DNA from: Plantibacter sp. ME-Dv--P-122b
GTDB lineage: Bacteria; Actinomycetota; Actinomycetes; Actinomycetales; Microbacteriaceae
Reading direction: 5' to 3'
NCBI RefSeq assembly: GCF_030209375.1
Contig: NZ_JARVSC010000006.1
Location: forward strand, 310,001-374,000
Length of the DNA stretch: 64,000 nt
The notes under the pieces are model-generated. The model made no database searches. It was not told the origin of the DNA and saw only the letters and a program-made list of their open reading frames with translations. Of this stretch, positions 26,092-34,966 are shown piece by piece. The translations under genes and the position numbers were made by a program. The stretch's first letter is position 1, and the number at the start of each line of letters is the position of its first letter.

Positions 26092-27015
26092 ATGGCCGTC
26101 GTAACCATCCGCCAGCTGCTCGACAGCGGCGTGCACTTCGGGCACCAGACCCGCCGTTGGAACCCGAAGATGAAGCGCTTCATCTTCACCGAGCGTTCCG
26201 GCATCTACATCATCGACCTGCAGCAGTCGCTCGGGTACATCGACCAGGCCTTCGACTTCGTCAAGGAGACGGTCGCCCACGGCGGCACCATCCTCTTCGT
26301 CGGCACGAAGAAGCAGGCGCAGGAAGTCATCGCCGAGCAGGCGACGCGCGTCGGCCAGCCCTACGTCAACCAGCGTTGGCTCGGTGGCCTCCTCACCAAC
26401 TTCCAGACGGTGTCGAAGCGACTCGCCCGCATGAAGGAGCTCGAGGAGCTCGACTTCGAAGACGCCTCCAAGAGCGGCTTCACCAAGAAGGAACTCCTCA
26501 TCAAGAAGCGCGAGCTGGACAAGCTCCACAAGTCGCTCGGTGGTATCCGCAACCTCTCGAAGACGCCGTCGGCGCTCTGGGTCGTCGACACCAAGAAGGA
26601 GCACCTCGCGATCGACGAGGCGCGCAAGCTCGGCATCCCGGTCATCGGCATCCTCGACACCAACTGCGACCCCGACGAGGTCACCTACCCGATCCCGGGT
26701 AACGACGACGCGATCCGTTCCGTCGGCCTGCTGACGCGCATCATCGCCGACGCCGCCGCCGAGGGTCTCATCCAGCGCCACCAGAAGCCGACCGAGGGCG
26801 ACGCCCCGGCCGAGCCGCTCGCCGAGTGGGAGCAGGAGCTGCTCCAGGGCGGCGAGCAGGGTTCCGCCGAGACCGAGAAGGTCGCCGATGAGGCGATCGC
26901 CGCAACCGACGCCGTCGAGGCAGCCCCGGCTGTCGAAGACGTCGAGGTCGCTGCAACCGAGTCCGCCGCCGACGCCGAGGGCGCAGCTGCCGCCGTCGTC
27001 GCCGACGAGAAGTAA
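26092..27015 (+). CDS. rpsB: 30S ribosomal protein S2
   Basis: A 307-residue S2. The conserved core runs from [20 protein letters not shown] to [20 protein letters not shown]. The last 75 residues are an acidic alanine/glutamate/valine tail, common in actinobacteria. The ATG at 26092 is fixed by AGGAG 8 bases upstream and by the family N-terminus; the open frame upstream is part of the leader. It is co-transcribed with tsf, which starts 18 bases after the stop with its own GGAGG site. Confidence 0.98.
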   Translation: MAVVTIRQLLDSGVHFGHQTRRWNPKMKRFIFTERSGIYIIDLQQSLGYIDQAFDFVKETVAHGGTILFVGTKKQAQEVIAEQATRVGQPYVNQRWLGGLLTNFQTVSKRLARMKELEELDFEDASKSGFTKKELLIKKRELDKLHKSLGGIRNLSKTPSALWVVDTKKEHLAIDEARKLGIPVIGILDTNCDPDEVTYPIPGNDDAIRSVGLLTRIIADAAAEGLIQRHQKPTEGDAPAEPLAEWEQELLQGGEQGSAETEKVADEAIAATDAVEAAPAVEDVEVAATESAADAEGAAAAVVADEK

Positions 27016-27033
27016 TCAAGGAGGACACCAGCA

Positions 27034-27861
27034 ATGGCCAACTTTTCTCTCGCTGACCTGAAGGTGCTGCGCGAGCAGCTCGGCACCGGCATGGTCGACA
27101 CCAAGAACGCACTCGTCGAAGCGGATGGCGACGTCGAGAAGGCGACCGAGATCCTGCGTCTCAAGGGTGCGAAGGGCAACGCGAAGCGTGCCGACCGCTC
27201 CACGAGCGAGGGCCTCGTCGCCGCGAAAGAGAACGGCGACACCGCCACGCTCATTGAGCTCGCCTGCGAGACCGACTTCGTCGCGAAGGGCGAGAAGTTC
27301 CTCGCTCTGGCCGACCTCGTCCTCGACGCAGTCGTCGCCGCCGGCGCGACCACCGTCGAAGAGGGGAACGCGGCTCCGGCCGACGGCAAGACCGTCGCCG
27401 AGGTCATCGCGGACTCCGCTGCGATCATCGGTGAGAAGTTCGAGCTCCGCCGCCTCGCGGTGGTGCACGGTGAGCACTTCGCCGTCTACCTCCACAAGAC
27501 CAACAAGGACCTGCCCGCGCAGGTCGGCGTGGTTGTCGGCTACACGGGCGACGACGCGGAGACGGCTCGCAGCATCGCGCAGCACATCTCGTTCGCCAAC
27601 CCGTCCTACCTCAGCCGCGACGACGTCCCGGCCGACGAGGTCGAGAAGGAGCGCGAGATCGTCACCGAGATCTCGAAGAACGAGGGCAAGCCCGAGGCTG
27701 CACTGCCGAAGATCGTCGAGGGCCGCGTGACCTCGTACTTCAAGCAGGTCGCGCTCCTCGAGCAGGACTACGCCAAGGACAACAAACTGTCCGTGCAGAA
27801 GGTGCTCGCTGACGCGGGCCTCACCGTGACCGGGTTCGCCCGCTTCAAGGTCGGCGCGTAG
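27034..27861 (+). CDS. tsf: Elongation factor Ts
   Basis: A 275-residue nucleotide exchange factor for EF-Tu. The N-terminal UBA-like domain (NFSLADLKVLREQLGTGMVD) and the core with LIELACETDFVAKGEKF, where EF-Tu contacts lie, are intact. AAGGAGG sits 10 bases before the ATG. A perfect hairpin terminator follows, so rpsB-tsf is a two-gene unit. Confidence 0.98.
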   Translation: MANFSLADLKVLREQLGTGMVDTKNALVEADGDVEKATEILRLKGAKGNAKRADRSTSEGLVAAKENGDTATLIELACETDFVAKGEKFLALADLVLDAVVAAGATTVEEGNAAPADGKTVAEVIADSAAIIGEKFELRRLAVVHGEHFAVYLHKTNKDLPAQVGVVVGYTGDDAETARSIAQHISFANPSYLSRDDVPADEVEKEREIVTEISKNEGKPEAALPKIVEGRVTSYFKQVALLEQDYAKDNKLSVQKVLADAGLTVTGFARFKVGA

Positions 27862-27871
27862 CAGTTGTGAC

Positions 27872-27904
27872 GGGGTCCGGATCGCCAGTGGCGATCCGGA
27901 CCCC
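27872..27904 (+). terminator. Terminator of rpsB-tsf
   Basis: GGGGTCCGGATCGCC (27872-27886) pairs perfectly with 27890-27904 as a 15-bp stem with a 3-base loop, followed by TTT. It starts 11 bases after the tsf stop. Confidence 0.9.
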
Positions 27905-27997
27905 TTTGCGTGCGCGGGCATACCCGTGCACGTGGGATCGGTGACGATCCAGCCAGCGAGTCGACGGCTGTCGCGGACAGCGGGCGGCTCCTGACGC

Positions 27998-28003
27998 TAA
28001 GTT
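27998..28003 (+). promoter_or_regulatory. -10 box of pyrH
   Basis: TAAGTT at 27998-28003 fits TANNNT. The leader would be about 20 bases and contains the purine-rich GAGGAAGGACAGGCGG run just before the ATG. Confidence 0.45.
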
Positions 28004-28030
28004 GTGTGAGGGACGAGGAAGGACAGGCGG

Positions 28031-28744
28031 ATGCCGGAGAAGAAGCGCAGGGTACTGCTCAAGCTGTCAGGTGAGGCGTTCGGAGGCGGCCAGTTGGGCG
28101 TCAACCCCGACGTGGTCGGGTCGATCGCCCGCGAGATCGCTGAGGCGACCGCCGAGGTCGAGGTCGCAGTGGTCGTCGGAGGCGGCAACTTCTTCCGCGG
28201 AGCCGAGCTCAGCCAGCGCGGCATGGACCGCGGCCGAGCCGACTACATGGGCATGCTCGGAACGGTCATGAACGCCCTGGCGCTCCAGGACTTCCTGGAG
28301 CAGGCCGGCGCCGCCACGCGCGTGCAGTCGGCCATCGCGATGACGCAGGTTGCCGAGCCGTACATCCCGCTCCGCGCCGAGCGACACCTCGAGAAGGGTC
28401 GCGTCGTCATCTTCGGAGCGGGCGCCGGACTCCCGTACTTCTCGACCGACACCGTCTCGGCACAGCGCGCGCTCGAGATCGGAGCCGTCGAGGTCCTCGT
28501 CGCCAAGAACGGCGTCGACGGCGTCTACACCGCCGACCCCCGCGTCGACCCGACCGCGACGAAGATCGACACCATCTCCTATCAGGAGGCGCTCCAGCGC
28601 GGCCTCAAGGTCGTCGACTCGACGGCCTTCAGCCTCTGCATGGACAACGGCATGCCGATGCGCGTCTTCGGCATGGAGCCGGCCGGCAACGTCACGGCGG
28701 CCATCCGCGGTGCCGTGATCGGCACCCTCGTCACCTCCGCCTAG
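28031..28744 (+). CDS. pyrH: UMP kinase
   Basis: A 237-residue kinase that makes UDP from UMP, a hexamer regulated by GTP and UTP in other bacteria. The amino-acid-kinase fold is clear: [12 protein letters not shown] at the start, [11 protein letters not shown] for the phosphate-binding loop, and [17 protein letters not shown]. It lies in the conserved tsf-pyrH-frr order, separated from tsf by a terminator and its own promoter. Confidence 0.98.
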   Translation: MPEKKRRVLLKLSGEAFGGGQLGVNPDVVGSIAREIAEATAEVEVAVVVGGGNFFRGAELSQRGMDRGRADYMGMLGTVMNALALQDFLEQAGAATRVQSAIAMTQVAEPYIPLRAERHLEKGRVVIFGAGAGLPYFSTDTVSAQRALEIGAVEVLVAKNGVDGVYTADPRVDPTATKIDTISYQEALQRGLKVVDSTAFSLCMDNGMPMRVFGMEPAGNVTAAIRGAVIGTLVTSA

Positions 28745-28779
28745 GCGGAGGGCGGCCAGGCCGAGGCCCGCCGCCCGAC

Positions 28780-28815
28780 TAGACTGAACCCAGTAATGCA
28801 ATCAAAGGAGTGCTC
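28780..28815 (+). promoter_or_regulatory. frr promoter and ribosome site
   Basis: TAGACT at 28780-28785 is a -10 box giving a leader of about 24 bases. AAGGAG at 28805-28810 is 5 bases before the GTG at 28816, which decides the start; an earlier in-frame GTG at 28810 overlaps this site and is rejected. Confidence 0.6.
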
Positions 28816-29370
28816 GTGATCGCGGATGTCCTCTCGGATGTTGGTACCCGGATGTCGAAGGCCGTCGAGGCCGCGAAGGATGACTTCGCCACGGTGCGTA
28901 CGGGTCGCGCCAACCCCCAGCTGTTCCAGAAGGTCCTGGTGAGCTACTACGGCACGCCGACGCCGCTGGCGCAGCTCGCCTCCCTGCAGAACCAGGAAGC
29001 TCGCACGATCGTCGTGACGCCCTACGACAAGTCCGTACTGCGCGACATCGAGCAGGCGATCCGCGACATCCCGAACCTCGGCGCGAACCCGACGAACGAC
29101 GGCACCGTCATCCGGGTCACCATGCCCGAACTGACCGCTGAGCGTCGCAAGGAGTACGTCAAGATCGTCCGCGGCAAGGGTGAAGATGCGAAGGTGTCGA
29201 TCCGCAACATCCGTCGCAAGGGCAAGGATGACCTCGAGGCGCTCAAGAGCGAGGTCGGCGATGACGACGTCGCACGCGGCGAGAAGGAGCTCGAGGTCGT
29301 CACGAAGTCGCACATCGACGCCGTCGACGCCGCGCTGAAGGCCAAGGAGACCGAGCTGCTCTCCATCTGA
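28816..29370 (+). CDS. frr: Ribosome-recycling factor
   Basis: A 184-residue RRF that splits post-termination ribosomes with EF-G. The helical domain with [22 protein letters not shown] and the hinge region are complete and the length equals the family norm. The start is the GTG at 28816, chosen from the ribosome site. It is followed by cdsA after 71 bases. Confidence 0.98.
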   Translation: MIADVLSDVGTRMSKAVEAAKDDFATVRTGRANPQLFQKVLVSYYGTPTPLAQLASLQNQEARTIVVTPYDKSVLRDIEQAIRDIPNLGANPTNDGTVIRVTMPELTAERRKEYVKIVRGKGEDAKVSIRNIRRKGKDDLEALKSEVGDDDVARGEKELEVVTKSHIDAVDAALKAKETELLSI

Positions 29371-29441
29371 GCCGCTGTCCCACCGCTGATTCCGTTCGCC
29401 GACCGGTCCCTCGACCGACGGCACGCCCGCTGGAGGTACCT

Positions 29442-30488
29442 GTGGAAGACGATGTCGCTCCCGGGCGATCGAGCGATCCGTCGAAGCCCGAGCCCGGCCG
29501 GTCCGGCAAGTCGGGCTCGCAGGAGTTGCGGTCCCAGCTGAAGGACCGCCGCGCGAAGTTCGAGCGGCAGGTCGACGCCAAACGTGCCGACATCGAACGG
29601 CAGGTCCAGGCGACGAAGGCGCAGTTCGATGCGACGAACGAACGCATCGAGGCGCGCGTCGGCCGCAACCTGGTGAACGCCATCCTCATCGGGGTGGCCG
29701 CGGGCGGCATCATGCTCGTGAGTCTGATCATCTTCAAGGTGATCTTCGTCGTCCTGGCCTCGGCCGTCGTGGCGTTCGCCACGCTGGAGCTGCGGAAGGC
29801 CCTCGAGCAGACCGGGCGCCGGGTGCCGGCGATCCCGACCGTCATCTCGGCCGTCGCGATGCAGCCGGCGGCGTTCTTCCTCCACGACGTCTGGCGCTGG
29901 TCCGTCGTCCTCCTCGGCATCCTGCTCGTCATCGTCTGGCGCCTGGCCGAGCAGGCCATCGCTTCGAAGCGGACCGACCTCCCCACACTCGTCCGCGACC
30001 TCGCGTCCGGGACGTTCATCCAGGTCTACGTCCCCTTCCTCGCCTCCTTCGCCGTCTTCCTGGTCGCCCAGCCCGAGGGCGAATGGTGGACGCTCGCCTT
30101 CCTGATCCTCGTGATCTGCGTCGACGTCGGCGCCTACGTGAGCGGCCTGTCGTTCGGCAAGCACAAGATGGCGCCGGTGATCAGCCCGAACAAGACCTGG
30201 GAGGGCTTCGCCGGGGCAGGCGTCGTCTCGGTCGTGGCCGGCGTGCTGCTCGCGATCCTCATGCTCGGTGTTCCGTGGTGGGTCGGTGTGCTGCTCGGCC
30301 TGTTGCTGCTCGGGAGCGCCACCGTCGGAGACCTCGCGGAATCGCTCATCAAGCGCGACATCGGCGTGAAGGACATGAGCTCGTGGCTGCCCGGACACGG
30401 GGGATTCCTCGACCGCCTGGACTCGATCCTGCCGTCGGCGGTCGTCGCGTACGTGGTCTACCTCGTGTTCGGTGGGCTCGCGGTCTGA
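29442..30488 (+). CDS. cdsA: Phosphatidate cytidylyltransferase
   Basis: A 348-residue membrane enzyme that makes CDP-diacylglycerol from phosphatidate and CTP, the branch point of phospholipid synthesis. The C-terminal CDS signature (LIKRDIGVKDMSSWLPGHGG, then FLDRLDS) and ISPNKTWEG are intact, and about eight helices follow residue 77. The first 75 residues are a charged, probably coiled-coil cytoplasmic extension (KDRRAKFERQVDAKRADIER), longer than in E. coli. The GTG start has GGAGG about 6 bases upstream. Confidence 0.94.
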   Translation: MEDDVAPGRSSDPSKPEPGRSGKSGSQELRSQLKDRRAKFERQVDAKRADIERQVQATKAQFDATNERIEARVGRNLVNAILIGVAAGGIMLVSLIIFKVIFVVLASAVVAFATLELRKALEQTGRRVPAIPTVISAVAMQPAAFFLHDVWRWSVVLLGILLVIVWRLAEQAIASKRTDLPTLVRDLASGTFIQVYVPFLASFAVFLVAQPEGEWWTLAFLILVICVDVGAYVSGLSFGKHKMAPVISPNKTWEGFAGAGVVSVVAGVLLAILMLGVPWWVGVLLGLLLLGSATVGDLAESLIKRDIGVKDMSSWLPGHGGFLDRLDSILPSAVVAYVVYLVFGGLAV

Positions 30489-30543
30489 GTCCCGGCTCGG
30501 TCCGATTTCGCCCGATCAGTCCCTCATGGGGGAGAATGGTCCG

Positions 30544-31107
30544 GTGAGCACGATCTTCCCCACCTCCAAACGTTCGAAGCGTGGCTACGATCCGGCCGAG
30601 GTCGACGAGTTCCTCGACCGCGCTCGCGCCGCCTACGGGCAGGACGCCGACGCCGACGCCGACGCGGATGCGATCCTGACCGCGGAGGACATCCGCCACG
30701 TCGCGTTCCGGCTCGTGCGGGGTGGCTACAGCACCGAGCACGTCGACGCGGCCCTCGAGCGACTCGAGGACGCCTTCTCGCTCCGGGAGCGGGAGCGGTC
30801 GGTCGAAGAACGTGGCGCCAAGGAATGGCTGCGCGATGCCCGGGGCACCGCGCAGGTCATCCTCAACCGGCTGACGAGGCCGGAAGGCCAGCGGTTCCAG
30901 CGCGTGAGCCTGCTCGCCCGCGGCTACAGCCGGAAGGACGTGGACGCCCTCGCGGACCGCCTCGTCGCATACTTCCACGACGGCACACCGCTCAACGTCG
31001 ACCGCGTCCGCACGGCCGTGTTCCGCAACGAATGGGCCGGATACCGCGAGTCGCAGGTCGACGCACTCCTCGACAGCGTCGTGGACGTCATGCTGGCGGT
31101 TCGCTGA
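30544..31107 (+). CDS. DivIVA-domain protein
   Basis: A 187-residue protein with repeated DivIVA-type motifs. The first is FPTSKRSKRGYDPAEVDEFL at the N-terminus. Similar GY-x-VD segments recur later (RGGYSTEHVDAALERL, ARGYSRKDVDALADRL, WAGYRESQVDALLDS). A DADADADADA run at about residues 37-46 is a short repeat. DivIVA proteins bind curved membrane and organise polar growth, but this one lacks the long coiled coil of the main Wag31/DivIVA, so it may be an accessory protein. The GTG at 30544 follows GAGAAT by 6 bases, an off-consensus -10 box, with GGGGGA also nearby. Confidence 0.8.
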   Translation: MSTIFPTSKRSKRGYDPAEVDEFLDRARAAYGQDADADADADAILTAEDIRHVAFRLVRGGYSTEHVDAALERLEDAFSLRERERSVEERGAKEWLRDARGTAQVILNRLTRPEGQRFQRVSLLARGYSRKDVDALADRLVAYFHDGTPLNVDRVRTAVFRNEWAGYRESQVDALLDSVVDVMLAVR

Positions 31108-31125
31108 GCGTCGGGCGACCAGGTG

Positions 31126-31161
31126 GCCTGATCAGGCATTCTCGGCTACCATCGATGCATC
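31126..31161 (+). promoter_or_regulatory. Palindromes and -10 box upstream of the transglycosylase gene
   Basis: GCCTGATCAGGC (31126-31137) is a perfect 12-base palindrome placed where a -35 would be. TACCAT at 31147-31152 fits a -10 and ends 9 bases before the GTG. CGATGCATCG directly follows the -10 as a second perfect palindrome. A regulated promoter is plausible. Confidence 0.4.
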
Positions 31162-31851
31162 GTGCCTCAAGACTCAACTGACGTGACCCCGTGGAAACCA
31201 TCAGCCCAGCCGAACACCGGTAAGGCAGTTCAGCCCTACCGTCGGCCGCGTTCTCGCGGTAAGAAGGTCCTCGGGATCTTCGCCGCGACGGCTGCGTTCG
31301 GCTTCGTCGCCGTGACGATGGTCGACCCGACCTCGAGCGTCGTGGCGTCCTCCTATGCGGAGAAGCAGGCGCAGTTCGGCGGTAACGCCGCGCAGTCCGT
31401 CGTCGCGAGCTCGAACTACCAGTACACCTTCGCCCGCGACAGCTACGAGGTCGTCGCACCGCCCCCGCCGCCCCCCGTGGCGACGCCGGCAGCGACCGGC
31501 GGCGGTTCCTCGTCCACGGGCAGCGCTCCCGCGGCAGGCACGCCCGACCCGGGTACGGCTCAGGCCATCGCCTACGACATGGTCATGGCCAACGGTTGGG
31601 GCGAGGGAGAGTACAGCTGCCTCGTCTCCCTGTGGAACCGAGAGTCGGGTTGGAACGTGTACGCCTACAACGCCAGCTCCGGTGCCACGGGCATCCCGCA
31701 GGCGCTTCCCGGCTCCAAGATGGCCTCGGCCGGAGCCGACTGGGCGACCAACCCCGCGACGCAGATCACCTGGGGTCTCGGGTACATCACGAGCCGGTAC
31801 AGCACGCCGTGTGGCGCGTGGGCGCACTCGGAGTCCAACGGCTGGTACTGA
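31162..31851 (+). CDS. Exported lytic transglycosylase-like protein
   Basis: A 229-residue cell-wall protein. A 35-residue basic N-terminus (YRRPRSRGKKV) precedes one membrane/signal helix (LGIFAATAAFGFVAVTMV). A proline- and glycine/serine-rich linker follows, and the C-terminal third is an SLT/aggregation-promoting-factor-like domain (CLVSLWNRESGWNVYAYNAS, then GATGIPQALPGSKM). E in NRESGWN is the likely catalytic acid. It probably cleaves or remodels peptidoglycan. The start is a GTG. Confidence 0.84.
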   Translation: MPQDSTDVTPWKPSAQPNTGKAVQPYRRPRSRGKKVLGIFAATAAFGFVAVTMVDPTSSVVASSYAEKQAQFGGNAAQSVVASSNYQYTFARDSYEVVAPPPPPPVATPAATGGGSSSTGSAPAAGTPDPGTAQAIAYDMVMANGWGEGEYSCLVSLWNRESGWNVYAYNASSGATGIPQALPGSKMASAGADWATNPATQITWGLGYITSRYSTPCGAWAHSESNGWY

Positions 31852-31889
31852 CCGGAACCGCCTCCCGACACGGTCGTGGAGGCTCGGCC

Positions 31890-31901
31890 TAGAATTGACC
31901 C
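31890..31901 (+). promoter_or_regulatory. -10 box of a probable leaderless transcript
   Basis: TAGAAT at 31890-31895 is an almost perfect -10 and ends 6 bases before the ATG at 31902. Confidence 0.6.
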
Positions 31902-32192
31902 ATGCCCCGACACCACCGCCATCGGCCACGGCCCGGCGACGACGAGGGCAACGGTCTCGAACGGCTGATGGCAGGGTGGAAACGCACGGAGGACCATCGC
32001 GACGGATCCTGGTTCGTCCAACCCGTCACCGGATCCAGTGCGCAGAAGACCTATGTGTGTCCCGGATGCGGACAGTCCATCCCGCCCGGCACCGCCCACG
32101 TGGTGACGTGGCGTGCCGACGGCGTCCTGGGCGACCAGGCCGACATCGCCGCGCGGCGGCACTGGCACTCCCACTGCTGGCGGATCCGGTGA
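31902..32192 (+). CDS. Small zinc-ribbon-like protein
   Basis: A 96-residue basic protein. The N-terminus is rich in arginine, histidine and proline (PRHHRHRPRP). The C-terminal half has YVCPGCGQSIPPGTAHVV and RRHWHSHCWR, so two cysteines in CxxC and a later histidine/cysteine pair (HSHC) could hold one zinc. Similar small proteins are common in actinobacteria and are sometimes labelled ATP/GTP-binding, for which I see no motif. The function is unknown. It is probably leaderless; the hydrolase gene follows after 52 bases. Confidence 0.75.
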   Translation: MPRHHRHRPRPGDDEGNGLERLMAGWKRTEDHRDGSWFVQPVTGSSAQKTYVCPGCGQSIPPGTAHVVTWRADGVLGDQADIAARRHWHSHCWRIR

Positions 32193-32244
32193 ACGCCAGC
32201 GCGCCACGACTCGACCCGACCACACCGCCCCGGAGGACTCACTC

Positions 32245-32988
32245 ATGACCGACACCATCGAGATCCGGGGTGGCGCCGAGCTCCCCGCCGTCCGCGAGGA
32301 GATCGAGCTGCACACGGCCGACGGCCTGACCCTCGTCGGCGAGCTCGCGGTTCCGGCCGACGGCGAGATCGTCGCGACCCTGGTGACGCTCCACCCACTG
32401 CCGACAGCCGGCGGGTTCATGGACTCCCATGTGCTCCGGAAGGCCGCGGCGCGCCTCCCTGCGCTCGCGGGGATCGCCGTGCTCCGCTTCAACACGCGCG
32501 GCACCTCGTCTCCTCGAGGGACGAGCGACGGCGCGTTCGACGGCGGTGTCGGCGAGCGGGCCGATGTCGAGGCCGCGCTGGCGTTCGTGGCCGAGCGCGG
32601 GCTTCCGCATCCGTGGATCGTCGGATGGTCGTTCGGGACCGAGCTGGCCTTGAAGTACGGGCGCGACCCGGCCGTCGACGGCGTGATCCTCCTCTCGCCG
32701 CCGCTGCACCGCACGACGGAGGACGAGCTCCGGGCCTGGGCCGGCGACGACCGGCCGATGGTCGTCCTCGTGCCCGAGTTCGACGACTACCTCCGACCCG
32801 CGGAAGCGGCGGAACGGTTCAGCGTCCTCCCGGGGGCCACTCTCGTCCCGGTGGACGGTGCCAAGCACCTGTGGGTGGGGGAGAGCCAGACCCGGCGCGT
32901 GCTCTCCGAGATCGTCGCAGCAGTGCGTCCCGAGGCGCTGCCGCTCCCGACCCATTGGCCGGCTCCCGGCCTCCCAGCGGCCGTCTAG
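32245..32988 (+). CDS. Alpha/beta hydrolase
   Basis: A 247-residue serine hydrolase of unknown substrate. The nucleophile elbow is GWSFGTELALKY. The acid is in VLVPEFDDYLRPAE and the histidine in DGAKHLWVGE. The oxyanion region is LHPLPTAGGFMD. There is no signal peptide, so it is cytosolic. The ATG at 32245 follows GGAGG by 8 bases. The fold resembles esterase/dienelactone-type hydrolases that act on small acyl compounds. It lies upstream of an unknown membrane gene but is separated from it by 118 bases with a TAGCCT box. Confidence 0.85.
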   Translation: MTDTIEIRGGAELPAVREEIELHTADGLTLVGELAVPADGEIVATLVTLHPLPTAGGFMDSHVLRKAAARLPALAGIAVLRFNTRGTSSPRGTSDGAFDGGVGERADVEAALAFVAERGLPHPWIVGWSFGTELALKYGRDPAVDGVILLSPPLHRTTEDELRAWAGDDRPMVVLVPEFDDYLRPAEAAERFSVLPGATLVPVDGAKHLWVGESQTRRVLSEIVAAVRPEALPLPTHWPAPGLPAAV

Positions 32989-33106
32989 CCGCCTCCCAGT
33001 CATTTCCGATAGCCTGAACCACCTGCGTCTCCTGCCGGCCCGACCCGCCGGATCCCGTCGGACGCAGGATCACCCGCGTCGCTCCGACGCCAGAGGAGAG
33101 TAATCC

Positions 33107-34966
33107 GTGCGTTTCGTTCTCGCAATCGCCGCGTTCGTCGTGGCAGCCGTCATGATCGTGACGGGAATCGCGCAACGGACCGTGTTCCTCTCGCCCGGCA
33201 CCTTCAGCCTGTCCACGACGGTCGACAGCGGTGATCGGTTCATCGTCATCCCCGGGAGCGTGCTGCAGTCGCAGCCGGGAGCGCAGTCCATCGTGGCGGG
33301 CGCGGGCGGCGACACCCAGGTGTTCATGAGCTACGGGCGCTCCGACGACATCACGGCCTGGCTCGGCGACGAGCCCTATAGCCGCGTCGGCGTCAACAGC
33401 GCCGGCACCGCCCTGACGACCACCACCGTCACCGCCGAGGCGGACGCGACCGACGACGGGGCGACCCCGAGTCCGGAGCCGTCGGCGACGCCGGCCCCCG
33501 AGGCCACCGACGACACCACCTCCGAGAAGGGCCCGGACCCGCGCGGATCCGACCTCTGGCTCGGCGAGTACGACGAGGCGGGGGCGGTCATCGCGACGAT
33601 GAACCTGCCTAAGGACATCGACGTGCTCATCGCGACCGACGGTACGGCCGCCGCTCCGGATTCCCTCCGCCTCTCCTGGCCACTCGACAACGCCACCCCG
33701 TGGGCCGGTCCGCTGATCGCCGGTGGCATCCTCGTGCTCCTCGCCGGCATCGTGCTCTACCTCTCGGGGATCCAGCGCATGCGTCGCTCGCGAGGGCCGC
33801 GTCGCAAGGGTCCGGGACAAGGACAGAAGGGCATCACGAAGATGTCGAGACAACCGAAGCCGCGCCGCCCCCGTGAACTCGGGGCCGGCAAGACGAAGCG
33901 CTCCCCGCTCCGCCGCTCCCTCGTCGTGGGCGTCCCGCTCGTCCTCATCGGCACGCTCGGCCTGAGCGGCTGCTCCCAGGACTACTGGCCGACCATCGGA
34001 GCGCCGTCACCGACGCCCACCGTCACGGCGACGGACCTGCCGGCCGACAGCCAGGACCAGGACTTCGCGGCGCCCGTCGTCACCGTGCCACAGGTCGAAC
34101 GGATCGTGTCGCGGATCTCGACGGCGGCGTCCGAGGCCGATGCTGCGCTCGACGGCACCGCTGCGGCCGTCCGGTTCTCCGGGCCGGCGCTCGAAGAGCG
34201 CACCGCGAACTACGCCCTCCGCTCGAAGGTGGCCGACGCCGCCGGAGCGACCCCCATCCCCGCCTCGCCCGTCACGCTCACCCTGCCTCAGGCCACAGAC
34301 GCCTGGCCACGGACGGTCATGACCGCCATCCAGGACAAGGCCGACGAGACGGTGTCGCCGACGGTCCTCGTGATGACTCAGCAGGACCCGCGGTCGAACT
34401 ACCAGGTCGTCTACGCGGAGAAGCTCCTCGAGGGCGCCCGACTCGAGAACGTCGCGCCCGCGACCATCGGTGCCGCGAGCGTCCCGCCGGACTCGAAGCT
34501 GCTCGTGATGCCGCCGGAGGAGATCGCTGCTGCCTACGCCGACATCATCACGAACGGCGACGCGAGCACCTTCGCTGCCTTGTTCAACGCAGATGGCGAC
34601 GTCTTCCGCACGCAGGTCGCCGCGGACCGCGCGACGAAGGCCGCCAGCCTCCCCACCACGGCGAGCATCGCCTTCTCGGCGGCCGCCGGTACCGGCCCGA
34701 ATGTCGCGCTGGCGACCAACGACTCGGGTGCGATCGTCGCCGTCAACGTGCAGGAGGGCGAGGTGGTCTCCGTCGTCACAGCCGGTGCTACCGTGAAACC
34801 TCAGGGTGCCGTCGCCGCGCTCTCCGGGATCACCGAGAGCGCGAAGGGGACACAGGCCACCTACGGCGACCAGCTCCTGTTCTACGTGCCAGCCGTCAAC
34901 TCCGGAGAGAAGATCACCTTGCTCGGATTCACCCAATCCCTCATCGCCGCATCGGAGCTCCCGTGA
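33107..34966 (+). CDS. Two-part membrane protein with an internal lipobox; function unknown
   Basis: A 619-residue protein that I do not recognise with certainty. The N-terminal helix (VLAIAAFVVAAVMIVTGI) leads to an extracytoplasmic, threonine/aspartate/proline-rich domain. A second helix (WAGPLIAGGILVLLAGIVLYL) ends in a strongly basic cytoplasmic stretch. A third hydrophobic segment (SLVVGVPLVLIGTLGLSGC) carries a perfect lipobox LSGC ending at residue 289, followed by a 330-residue extracytoplasmic domain. It could be a three-helix protein, or a second in-frame start (ATG 33842, Cys44) could yield a separate lipoprotein. Its stop overlaps the next gene as GTGA. Confidence 0.75.
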   Translation: MRFVLAIAAFVVAAVMIVTGIAQRTVFLSPGTFSLSTTVDSGDRFIVIPGSVLQSQPGAQSIVAGAGGDTQVFMSYGRSDDITAWLGDEPYSRVGVNSAGTALTTTTVTAEADATDDGATPSPEPSATPAPEATDDTTSEKGPDPRGSDLWLGEYDEAGAVIATMNLPKDIDVLIATDGTAAAPDSLRLSWPLDNATPWAGPLIAGGILVLLAGIVLYLSGIQRMRRSRGPRRKGPGQGQKGITKMSRQPKPRRPRELGAGKTKRSPLRRSLVVGVPLVLIGTLGLSGCSQDYWPTIGAPSPTPTVTATDLPADSQDQDFAAPVVTVPQVERIVSRISTAASEADAALDGTAAAVRFSGPALEERTANYALRSKVADAAGATPIPASPVTLTLPQATDAWPRTVMTAIQDKADETVSPTVLVMTQQDPRSNYQVVYAEKLLEGARLENVAPATIGAASVPPDSKLLVMPPEEIAAAYADIITNGDASTFAALFNADGDVFRTQVAADRATKAASLPTTASIAFSAAAGTGPNVALATNDSGAIVAVNVQEGEVVSVVTAGATVKPQGAVAALSGITESAKGTQATYGDQLLFYVPAVNSGEKITLLGFTQSLIAASELP

